Of a stretch of DNA of 64,000 bases, positions 9,081 through 16,363 are shown one piece after another. The stretch's first letter is position 1, and each line of letters starts with the position of its first letter. This stretch comes from Pseudochrobactrum saccharolyticum (lineage in GTDB: Bacteria; Pseudomonadota; Alphaproteobacteria; Rhizobiales; Rhizobiaceae), in assembly GCF_008801715.1 (NCBI RefSeq), contig NZ_VZPG01000002.1, forward strand, positions 186,001 to 250,000, read 5' to 3'. Under the pieces are notes generated by a model. It saw only the letters and a list, made by a program, of their open reading frames with translations, ran no database searches and was not told where the DNA came from. Both the position numbers and the translations under genes were made by a program.

Positions 9081-9836
9081 TTAACCGGTGGTGTTGCGGT
9101 TGTGGCTAAGACTTTGCTGGTTGAGCACCACCTGATTACGGCCGTTTGCTTTTGCCTGATACAGGCTTTGATCTGCCATGCGGATGACTTGTGCAGTGGT
9201 GACGATGCCGGAGGAAAGGGCGATGCCGATGCTGATTGTCAGCGGATAAGGCTGATCCGGCAGGGGCGTGAAATTGATTGCCTCAACGCTCTTGCGTAAT
9301 TGCTCGGCAATATTCTGCGCCTCAGCCATTTCAGTATTGCTTAGGAATACGGCAAATTCTTCACCACCGATACGGCCGATAAGGTCATCCACCCGCAATG
9401 ACGAGCGAAGCGCGCTGACAATTGCAGTCAGAGCTTTGTCACCGGCGTGATGACCGTAAAGATCATTGATATTTTTAAAATTATCGGCGTCTATCACCAG
9501 CAATGCTGCTTGCGTGCAGTTTTTGTTGGCGTGTTTGACCTGCTCAAGAAAAGCATTTCTGTTCAGAAGACCGGTCATGCTGTCGGTGTCGGCGCGTATC
9601 TGCAACAGCCTGTTAGCCTCAGTCAGCTCATATGATGTCTTTTTCAGTTTGGCATTTTGTATGAAAATATACATGCTGATCGGAAAGCCGGTCAGTACAG
9701 GCATGATTGAATTCATCAGAAAAACAAAAGCAGTGAAGGGCTGGCCGGATGCATAACGGATGCTGAATGAAAATATCTGGCTCAACGCGACGACCAAGGC
9801 AGTCACGAATGTTGCTTTTAAAAGAATTTGATACAC
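9081..9836 (-). CDS. Membrane-anchored GGDEF diguanylate cyclase
   Basis: Makes cyclic di-GMP from two GTP. The 251 residues contain two N-terminal hydrophobic segments (about residues 6-28 and 35-58) and a C-terminal GGDEF domain (about 85-240) with the active-site motif GGEEF and the upstream metal-binding Asp in VIDADNFKNIND. No RxxD product-inhibition motif is obvious before GGEEF. The start is GTG, with GGGGGC five bases upstream. No sensor domain beyond the membrane segments is present, and the gene is alone, so its signal and target are unknown. Confidence 0.9.
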   Translation of the reverse strand: MYQILLKATFVTALVVALSQIFSFSIRYASGQPFTAFVFLMNSIMPVLTGFPISMYIFIQNAKLKKTSYELTEANRLLQIRADTDSMTGLLNRNAFLEQVKHANKNCTQAALLVIDADNFKNINDLYGHHAGDKALTAIVSALRSSLRVDDLIGRIGGEEFAVFLSNTEMAEAQNIAEQLRKSVEAINFTPLPDQPYPLTISIGIALSSGIVTTAQVIRMADQSLYQAKANGRNQVVLNQQSLSHNRNTTG

Positions 9837-9899
9837 ATCAGCCCCCAGACCATTGCTAAGGTTGCTCTTAAGCAGCTTTCCTAATTATGACCAGCAAGT

Positions 9900-9926
9900 T
9901 TGCCCGATTATGAGGGCAAGTTTTTT
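9900..9926 (+). terminator. Terminator-like hairpin without an assigned gene
   Basis: TTGCCC and GGGCAA pair around an 8-base loop and are followed by six T residues. No plus-strand gene ends nearby: the neighbours are the start of the minus-strand GGDEF gene and the start of the GNAT gene. It could end a short RNA transcribed from within or antisense to the GGDEF leader. Confidence 0.4.
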
Positions 9927-10078
9927 AAATTGCTTTTTTATTTTGAGAGCATATTGGCTCTGTTTTAAATTAGATAATTCAAATATTTATTGATTTTTTT
10001 AAAGCTAGTAATTTATGCTGTTTACAGCAGGAACACGCTCAAAATAATTTATGCGGATTTTCATTCTTGTGAAAGCTG

Positions 10079-10609
10079 ATGGTTATGACTGGCTTCGAAA
10101 TTAAACCTCTGCCTTATGATAATAGACATATCGCACAGCTGCGCGATCTTCTGGTTGAAACAGTCGCCAGCGGCGGCTCTGTCAGCTTCATGCATCCTCT
10201 TGAGCCGGAAACGGCAGAGGCATTCTGGGAGGGTGCGATGAACTCTGCGCAGAGCGGAGAGCGGATTATTCTCGGTGCTTTTGACGGTGAGAAGCTTGCC
10301 GGTACAGTCAGTCTGGTTCTGGTGCAGACCGCGAACCAGCCGCATCGTGCGGAGATCAGCAAGCTGATGACCTCTGTCTCCTGTCGCGGGCGCGGTGTGG
10401 CAACATTGCTGATGCAGGCTGCGGAAGCTCTGGCATTGCAGCATGGCCGCACACATCTGATGCTTGATACGGCAAGTGACAGTCTTGCGGTGTCAGTTTA
10501 TGAGCGGCTGGGCTTTAAGCGGGTTGGCGAGGTGCCGAATTTCGCTCTCGATCCTTTCGGCACTTTGACCGGTACGATCTATTTCTGGAAAGACCTGAAA
10601 TCTGTTTAG
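10079..10609 (+). CDS. GNAT-family N-acetyltransferase
   Basis: Acetyl-CoA-dependent acyltransferase of 176 residues. Motif A, which binds the pyrophosphate of acetyl-CoA, is seen as SCRGRGVATLLMQAAE at about residue 101, followed by the C-terminal strand and helix ending in YERLGFKRVGE. The acceptor substrate cannot be deduced. Its TAG stop codon (10607-10609) lies inside a palindromic repeat that also contains the stop of the converging gene. Confidence 0.85.
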   Translation: MVMTGFEIKPLPYDNRHIAQLRDLLVETVASGGSVSFMHPLEPETAEAFWEGAMNSAQSGERIILGAFDGEKLAGTVSLVLVQTANQPHRAEISKLMTSVSCRGRGVATLLMQAAEALALQHGRTHLMLDTASDSLAVSVYERLGFKRVGEVPNFALDPFGTLTGTIYFWKDLKSV

Positions 10610-10639
10610 AGCGCGTGCAATTAAACGCGATACGCTCTA
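10607..10639. repeat. Palindromic repeat, module A only, supplying two stop codons
   Basis: TAGAGCG at 10607-10613 is repeated inverted at 10633-10639. The left TAG is the stop of the GNAT gene and the right CTA is the stop (minus strand) of the exported protein at 10637-11005. It is the shortest member of the CTAGAGCG repeat family seen elsewhere in the window and may act as a bidirectional terminator. Confidence 0.7.
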
Positions 10640-11005
10640 GTCCTGCGCGACTGTGACTTCGACATGTTCCGGATGAATGTCCACGCGTATCAGCGGTGTG
10701 CCGTTTTCAATAATTGCACGGTCGCGGTCGGAGAGTGAGCCTTCGGAAAGCATTTTCTCCAGCTTTGCGCGGTTCGCCTTGTCGTTGAAGAACACGTCGG
10801 ATTCATCTTCCGGATCCATTTTGCCAAAAATGTAAAAATTGGCGCGATCCTGACGGATAATCGTGGCTGCGGAGTTCAGCGCCACGCCTGATGAGTTGTA
10901 ATGATCCTGTTTGCTCAAGCGTGCCCAGTATGTATCTATGGGCTGTGCCCAGACATTCGTCGTCATACCCAGTACCGAAACAGACAAAAACACCACTCGC
11001 AACAT
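10637..11005 (-). CDS. Small exported protein of unknown function
   Basis: Protein of 122 residues that I do not recognise. The ATG at 11005 is chosen because GGGGGGAGC lies directly upstream and the protein then begins with a signal peptide (LRVVFLSVSVLGM, cleavage near NVWA-QP). The mature part is charged and Asp/Glu-rich and has no cysteines, which suggests a soluble periplasmic protein. Longer in-frame starts exist but lack a signal peptide at the N terminus. It converges on the GNAT gene and stops inside a shared palindrome. Confidence 0.65.
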   Translation of the reverse strand: MLRVVFLSVSVLGMTTNVWAQPIDTYWARLSKQDHYNSSGVALNSAATIIRQDRANFYIFGKMDPEDESDVFFNDKANRAKLEKMLSEGSLSDRDRAIIENGTPLIRVDIHPEHVEVTVAQD

Positions 11006-11195
11006 ATTGCTCCCCCCATAGTCCTGTTGCTTTCTATAATCCATTTTCGGCAGAAATGGAAATATTGTCACTGGCAGGTGGTTTTTGTTTTAAGTGAAAA
11101 TAATTTGTTATTTTGAAAGATAAAAACACCAACATAAGCTGCCGGTGCATAAAATATTGCTCGTTTATCGACAGATCATAAAGAGAGATACTTCT

Positions 11196-11468
11196 ATGAA
11201 ATTCAAAACACTGGTTGCTGCATCCTTTTCTGCACTGCTCATCTCTGCTGCTGCAAGTTCCGCAGCATCTGCCTGCACGCAGGAAGAACTGACCAAGAAG
11301 GCAACAGACTTAACTGCTGCAATTCAGGAAGTGTTGACGAAAGATCCGAGCCGCGCTCAGGAAATTATGACAAAGTCGCAGGAAATGCAGACCAAGTATC
11401 AGGGTACCACTGATATGAATGAAGCCTGCAAGGCTTATGACGAGCTGCTGGAAACCATCAAGAAATAA
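11196..11468 (+). CDS. Small exported helical protein of unknown function
   Basis: Protein of 90 residues with a signal peptide (FKTLVAASFSALLISAAASS, probable cleavage ASA-CT). The mature 60 or so residues are helical, Lys/Glu/Gln-rich, with two cysteines (in ACTQEE and EACKAY) that could form one disulphide. The ATG at 11196 has AAGAGAG ten bases upstream; a longer frame would add residues with no leader character. No known domain was recognised. It is transcribed alone. Confidence 0.7.
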   Translation: MKFKTLVAASFSALLISAAASSAASACTQEELTKKATDLTAAIQEVLTKDPSRAQEIMTKSQEMQTKYQGTTDMNEACKAYDELLETIKK

Positions 11469-11573
11469 TATCCGGTCTTTGTTCCGGAGCAGGCGGCGGT
11501 TCCCGTTTTTGCTTTTCCGGCGATTAGGTCCCGACGGAAAAGCGCGCTCCGGAATAATGATTGAGATAAAAAA

Positions 11574-11603
11574 AACGGGGAAGACCGCAAGGTCTTCCCC
11601 GTT
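11574..11603. terminator. Bidirectional intrinsic terminator
   Basis: A 13-bp perfect stem (11574-11586 with 11591-11603) around GCAA has a long A run to its left and CTCTTTT to its right. It can end both the small exported gene on the plus strand and the MFS gene on the minus strand, more strongly the latter. Confidence 0.9.
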
Positions 11604-11619
11604 CTCTTTTCTAGGCCGA

Positions 11620-12825
11620 TTATGCGGCCATTTTTTTCGGCAGGCGCGGCAGCAATATTGTCAGCACGCCCAGCAGTGGCAGGAATGAACACAGCCAATA
11701 GACATATTCAATGCCGTGGCTGTCGGCGAAATCGCCGAGCAATGCAGCCCCGATACCGCCCGCACCGAATGCGAAGCCGAAGAACACACCGGCGATCATG
11801 CCGACACGTCCCGGTACCAGCTCCTGTGCAAAGACCACAATTGCGGAGAATGCCGAGGAGAAGATAATACCGATGACAACGGCCAGAACGCATGTCCAGA
11901 ACAGGTTGGCGTAAGGCATCATCAGGGCGAAAGGAATAACGCCGAGGATCGAGAACCAGATGACGAAACGGGCGCCCATTCTGTCGCCGATCGGGCCACC
12001 GATGAAAACACCGGCTGCCGATGCACCGAGGAACAGGAACAGCATTAGCTGCGCATTTTGTACCGTGACATCGAATTTCTCGATGACGAAGAAGGTAAAA
12101 TAGCTGGAAATACTGGCCATATACACATTCTTGGTCGTGGTGAGCAGCACCAGAACCAGAATGGCGAACATCACGCGTCCCTGCGGCAGCGGCAGAGTGC
12201 GGTCTGCAGCAGGTTTGTTTTTGCTCTGACGCTGTTTTTCAGCATACCAGCGGCTGACGCGGGTGAGCGCGATAAAGCCGAAAACCGCAATGATTGCCAG
12301 CCATGCAACGCTCGACTGACCGTTTGGCAGAATGATGAAAGCGGCAAGCAGAGGGCCGAGTGCGGAGCCGAAATTGCCGCCGACCTGAAACAGGGACTGG
12401 GCAAAGCCGTGGCGACCACCGGAGGCAATACGCGCCACACGTGAAGCCTCTGGATGAAAGATCGCCGATCCCAGACCAATCAGGCTGGAGCCGATCAGCA
12501 GCACCGTATAGCTGTCGGCATTGGCGAGCAGCAAAAGGCCGGTGAATGTGCTGACACTGGAGAGCGGCAGAGAATAAGGCATCGGCCAGCGGTCGGTGAT
12601 AATGCCGATGACCGGTTGCAGAAGGGAGGCCGTGATCTGGAAGGTCATGGTCAGGAAGCCGATCTGACGGAAATCCAGATTATAATTGGTTTTAATCAAC
12701 GGATAGATCGCTGACAGCAGCGATTGCATAATATCGTTGAACATGTGGCAGAAGCTGACAACCACAATCAGTGAAACAGTTGTGGCTTCAGTTATTTTTG
12801 GTGACTGGCTGGTCACGGTCGTCAT
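11620..12825 (-). CDS. fsr: MFS transporter, fosmidomycin resistance (Fsr) family
   Basis: Drug-efflux major facilitator of 401 residues with about 12 membrane segments. The N-terminal pattern SFCHMFNDIMQSLLSAIYPLIK and the following YNLDFRQIGFLTMTFQ are characteristic of the Fsr clade, as is LGSAIFHPEASRVAR in the first half. It probably exports fosmidomycin-like or other small toxic compounds by proton antiport; the real substrate in this organism is unknown. A GGAGC Shine-Dalgarno precedes the ATG. An AraC regulator is divergently transcribed 256 bases away and is the likely local regulator. Confidence 0.9.
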   Translation of the reverse strand: MTTVTSQSPKITEATTVSLIVVVSFCHMFNDIMQSLLSAIYPLIKTNYNLDFRQIGFLTMTFQITASLLQPVIGIITDRWPMPYSLPLSSVSTFTGLLLLANADSYTVLLIGSSLIGLGSAIFHPEASRVARIASGGRHGFAQSLFQVGGNFGSALGPLLAAFIILPNGQSSVAWLAIIAVFGFIALTRVSRWYAEKQRQSKNKPAADRTLPLPQGRVMFAILVLVLLTTTKNVYMASISSYFTFFVIEKFDVTVQNAQLMLFLFLGASAAGVFIGGPIGDRMGARFVIWFSILGVIPFALMMPYANLFWTCVLAVVIGIIFSSAFSAIVVFAQELVPGRVGMIAGVFFGFAFGAGGIGAALLGDFADSHGIEYVYWLCSFLPLLGVLTILLPRLPKKMAA

Positions 12826-13081
12826 TGCAAGTGCTCCGGATATGTTATGCCTTTTTTGAAGTCACGCGCTGTCCGGCATTAGCCGGATATATGCATTCTT
12901 TCTGTAAGTCAGAGGTCAATATTTCATTTAGCGTTCAGCGCCGATAAAGATGATGCTCTGTGCCTTATCTGACCGGATGCCGCTTTTTGATTTTTCTCTG
13001 ACTGGCAGCATTCTGCTTAGTCCGCTTTTCTCTGGCCTGCTTTCGTGCTAAGGACGTAAAGTTTATTAACTGGGCCAAATC

Positions 13082-13888
13082 ATGCATTTAAATAGTCCTG
13101 ATGATATAAATACACTGATTTCGCAGGGTTTTCATCTGATCGAACATGCCGCTGATCCGGTTGTAGCCCTTGCCAGACAATATCCGGGCGGCTTGCTGAT
13201 CCCGATGCACCGCCATTCCCGAACGCAGTTTCTTTATGCGCGTTCAGGCGTTGCACTGGTTGTAACTGAGCGCGGGCGCTGGATGATCCCGCCGGATCAT
13301 GCGCTGCTCATTCCGCGCGGTATCGAGCATCGGGTTGAAATGTTCTCCGGTGTTGAAATGCAATCGGTCTATATGCGCGACTATGACCATAGCGGTCATC
13401 CTTGCGTGCTGTCGGTGAATGAACTGGTGTGCAGCCTGCTGGCAGAGGTGGTGAAGCTGCAAAAACCTGATGTGGATGATGAGCGCAGCGGTTTGCTTTT
13501 CGACTTGCTGCTCCATGAGATTAAGCGCCTGCCGGTGCGGGAGCTGGGACTGCCGTTTCCGGAGAAACCGGCACTGGCCGCATTGTGCAAAGCATTTTTA
13601 AAAGCGCCGGATCCGGCTGCGGATATTGACAGCTGGGCAGAGAAAATGGGCATGAGCCGCCGTTCTTTTACAAGGCTGTTCCGCGCGCAAACCGGTGTGA
13701 GTTTTGTGACATGGCGTCAGCAGGCGTGTATTTTCGCATCACTGCCAAAACTTGCTTCCGGTGAGCCGATTACATCTGTAGCCTTCGACACCGGTTATGA
13801 AAGCGCTGCGGCCTATACCACAATGTTCAAGCGTATGCTGGGCAGTTCTCCGCGAGATTATATGCGTCAGCAGGCCGGTTATGCCTGA
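13082..13888 (+). CDS. AraC-family transcriptional regulator
   Basis: Regulator of 268 residues with an N-terminal cupin-like sensing domain (about 30-110, including PMHRHSRTQFLY and RGIEHRVEM) and two C-terminal helix-turn-helix motifs (MSRRSFTRLFRAQTG; then DTGYESAAAYTTMFKRMLG near 240). The cupin histidines suggest a small-molecule ligand. It is divergent from the Fsr-type MFS gene with 256 bases between the starts, a common arrangement for a regulator of an efflux gene, so control of fsr is inferred. No operator was identified with certainty. Confidence 0.88.
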   Translation: MHLNSPDDINTLISQGFHLIEHAADPVVALARQYPGGLLIPMHRHSRTQFLYARSGVALVVTERGRWMIPPDHALLIPRGIEHRVEMFSGVEMQSVYMRDYDHSGHPCVLSVNELVCSLLAEVVKLQKPDVDDERSGLLFDLLLHEIKRLPVRELGLPFPEKPALAALCKAFLKAPDPAADIDSWAEKMGMSRRSFTRLFRAQTGVSFVTWRQQACIFASLPKLASGEPITSVAFDTGYESAAAYTTMFKRMLGSSPRDYMRQQAGYA

Positions 13889-14084
13889 TAAAAAGGGATG
13901 AGATATTCTTTGTTTTTACGCATGGCTTGGTACTCAAATCAGTCCCCACCTTTGCGAGACATGCTCTGGCATTGAACTGTTATTTAATGTACGGCAGTAT
14001 ATTGTGCAAACAGTGAAGAGAGCGCAAAAGCACTCCGGACTTTTTCTATTATAGTTTGCGCGTTATTTGCTCGGAGGGGGCAGA

Positions 14085-14882
14085 ATGCACCATTTGTTCG
14101 GTATATCACCAGCTTTGATGTTCTTGTTGTTTTGTGTTTGTGGCATCATTTTCTATGCAGTCGGACTGGTGTTTCTGCGCATTTTCGCAAGACAGGCATC
14201 GAAAGATATTCTGACGCTGCCGATCGCAGCATTTGTCGGTACAATTGCAACGGCATGGGCTTTGGCGCTGGGCTTTGTTGCTGCTGATATCTGGACGGTG
14301 AATGGCCGTGCAGATCAGGCCGCTAGCGAAGAACGCTCATCTATCACCCGTCTGATCGGTATGGCGCGGCCGGAGGCTCTGAATGATCCGGTTTTGCTCA
14401 AGGCGCTCACAGTTTACCGTGTGACAGTGATTTCTGAGGAATGGCATAAAGGCTACAATACCCAGCCCGCCCGCGCGGTTGAGGAGGCGTTGCAGAATAT
14501 CCGTGTCTCAATGATCAGCCTTGCACGCGGCGATATACCGGGGGCTTTGATGTCGCAGATGGTGCGGGATTTTGATGAAATGCAGGATGCCCGTAATGCG
14601 CGTCTTGCGTTGGGATCAAGCTCTGTCAATCATTACAAGTGGTATCTGGTATTTTTCCTGACCGTTTTGACTCTGGTCGTTATAGCTTCTGTTCATGCGG
14701 ATCGGCCGAAAGCAGGGCGCAAAGCGCTCGCCATTTATATTGTGACTGCAACGATGAGTATGTGGATTCTGGCGATCCATACCAGCCCTTATCGCGGTGT
14801 CGGGCGTATTGATCCGACCGTGCTGTTTACGAGCCAGAAAAATGCGATGAGCTTGCCGGAGGCTTTCCATAAAAAAGGATAG
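14085..14882 (+). CDS. Four-TM membrane protein, DUF4239-like
   Basis: Integral membrane protein of 265 residues. Two helices lie near the N terminus (about residues 7-30 and 45-68), then a soluble helical region containing NGRADQAASEERSSITR, then two helices near 190-210 and 222-240. This layout and the Ala/Glu-rich middle region match bestrophin-like DUF4239 proteins, whose function is unclear. The ATG at 14085 is preferred because GGAGGGGG lies five bases upstream; an in-frame TTG at 14067 would overlap that site. The gene stands alone. Confidence 0.7.
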   Translation: MHHLFGISPALMFLLFCVCGIIFYAVGLVFLRIFARQASKDILTLPIAAFVGTIATAWALALGFVAADIWTVNGRADQAASEERSSITRLIGMARPEALNDPVLLKALTVYRVTVISEEWHKGYNTQPARAVEEALQNIRVSMISLARGDIPGALMSQMVRDFDEMQDARNARLALGSSSVNHYKWYLVFFLTVLTLVVIASVHADRPKAGRKALAIYIVTATMSMWILAIHTSPYRGVGRIDPTVLFTSQKNAMSLPEAFHKKG

Positions 14883-14952
14883 CCTATTCATTATCTGATG
14901 CCGGTTATACCGGCATCACGTCAAGCTCAGCCAGCATAGTCGCGCTGTCAGT

Positions 14953-15525
14953 TCAGGTGCGGTGAACCGGTTTTCCTGTATAGGAACCCGCATTTTTCGC
15001 ATTGCGCTGTTGCTGGATACGGTCGCGGAACTGGTCAACAGTCATTGCCCCCTGAACATCCATAATCTGGCTGACCTGTGTTTCAGTGAGGTTTCCGGCT
15101 CCGCCTTTCAGGCGCAGGCTGACAATCGTATTGCCGAGCTTGGAGGCTTCAATGCACAGGCGGGCATCTTCCTTGCTGATGCCGTGAGAGGCAAAGGAGC
15201 TGATAACACTGCCGATAATGCCGCCTATGGCCGCGCCGGTCAGCATGCCGATTGAAGCGGCAACCAGCCAGCCGGCAGTTAAAGCCGCAGAGCCGACAAC
15301 CGGCACCGCGATCAGGCCGAAACCTGTAATCAAACCGGCAATACCGCCAATCACAGTGCCGATACCGGCATAGTTGACGATTTCATCGCACATGGTTGTA
15401 TCTTCTTCCGCAAATTTGCGGCTGACAATGACAATGTCAGAGTGAGGAAAGCCTGCAGCCTCAAGATTATGCACGACCTGTTTTGCAGAGCCGTAATGAT
15501 CGTAAATTCTAGAAATAAGTTTCAT
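14953..15525 (-). CDS. General-stress-type protein with glycine-rich membrane hairpin (YflT-like)
   Basis: Protein of 190 residues. The first 45 or so (ISRIYDHYGSAKQVVHNLEAAG, then DIVIVSRKF) resemble the N-terminal domain of YflT/general stress protein 17M, which modulates interactions in stress responses. A strongly hydrophobic Gly/Ala-rich segment follows (about 58-112) with glycine-zipper spacing, suggesting membrane insertion. The ATG at 15525 has AGGAGA upstream; a longer frame would run through two inverted repeats that look regulatory. It is divergent from a universal stress protein gene, so both may be stress-induced. Confidence 0.7.
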   Translation of the reverse strand: MKLISRIYDHYGSAKQVVHNLEAAGFPHSDIVIVSRKFAEEDTTMCDEIVNYAGIGTVIGGIAGLITGFGLIAVPVVGSAALTAGWLVAASIGMLTGAAIGGIIGSVISSFASHGISKEDARLCIEASKLGNTIVSLRLKGGAGNLTETQVSQIMDVQGAMTVDQFRDRIQQQRNAKNAGSYTGKPVHRT

Positions 15526-15575
15526 TTTATTTCTCCTGCAGCGTTTGAGTACCTTTCCGGAATAAAGTCTGCCTT

Positions 15576-15624
15576 CTTCAAAGTTATTATCTTTGAAGTA
15601 ACATGATAATTTTACCATGTTACT
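15576..15624. promoter_or_regulatory. Two adjacent inverted repeats upstream of the stress gene
   Basis: CTTCAAAG/CTTTGAAG (15576-15583 with 15591-15598) is directly followed, with two bases shared, by AGTAACATG/CATGTTACT (15597-15605 with 15616-15624). They lie 50-100 bases upstream of the YflT-like start and about 220 bases before the uspA-like gene. They look like operator sites for a dimeric regulator; which one is unknown. Confidence 0.5.
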
Positions 15625-15846
15625 GAAATGATGGTATCACAATATTTTATTATTTTAAGTTGTAATTGCCGGTAATTCTTGGATCTCTGCCGTTTTGCGC
15701 TATTTTGTTGATCTCTATGTGCGGAATCCAGCTTCACACATGGTATTATGCGTTTTAAGATAAAATCTGCTTCAGCGTGAGGTTTACTGATGCTTTGGCT
15801 CCGGCTTCACTGAAGACAGGTCATTTAACGGGGCAGGGACAGCATA

Positions 15847-16296
15847 ATGTATAAGCATATTTTGATTGCTACGGACGGATCTGAGCTTGCACAAAAAGGT
15901 CTGGAACAGGGGCTGCAACTGGCCTCTAAACTTGGAAGCAAAGTGACTATTCTGACTGTGACCGAGCCGTTTCCGATGATGGCAACCGCCAGCAGCGCAG
16001 GCTGGATTGCCAGCCCGAAAGATATCGAAATCTATAATGAAAATCAGGCGCGACAGGCGCAGGATATTCTCAAAGCGGCTGGTGAGGCGGCTACGAAAGC
16101 TGGGATTACTGCTACGCTGAAACATATTGATGAGCGCTGGCCTGCCGAGGCGATTATCGATTTCAGCCAGCACAGCGATGTTGATCTGATTGTGATGACA
16201 TCCCATGGCCGCCGCGGTATCGGCCGCTTATTGCTGGGCAGCCAGACCAGTGAAGTGCTGACACATACCAAAACGGCTATATTAGTTGTGCGCTAA
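15847..16296 (+). CDS. Universal stress protein, UspA family
   Basis: Single-domain UspA protein of 149 residues. It starts with the strand MYKHILIATDGSELA, and the ATP-binding signature is present at the C terminus (MTSHGRRGIGRLLLGSQTSEVL, in which the G-x2-G-x9-GS pattern is kept). It should therefore bind ATP, unlike the UspA/E. coli subgroup. It is cytoplasmic and probably contributes to survival under nutrient or oxidative stress. The gene is monocistronic, bounded by a strong terminator, and divergent from another stress-type gene. Confidence 0.93.
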   Translation: MYKHILIATDGSELAQKGLEQGLQLASKLGSKVTILTVTEPFPMMATASSAGWIASPKDIEIYNENQARQAQDILKAAGEAATKAGITATLKHIDERWPAEAIIDFSQHSDVDLIVMTSHGRRGIGRLLLGSQTSEVLTHTKTAILVVR

Positions 16297-16324
16297 ACGG
16301 CGACCTCTTAGCAACAGGATTTGA

Positions 16325-16356
16325 AAACGGCCGCAGATATAAGTCTGCGGCCGTTT
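16325..16356. terminator. Bidirectional intrinsic terminator
   Basis: A 13-bp perfect GC-rich stem (16325-16337 with 16344-16356) with A residues left and T residues right lies between the converging uspA-like and peptide-binding-protein genes and can serve both. Confidence 0.88.
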
Positions 16357-16363
16357 CTGTTGG

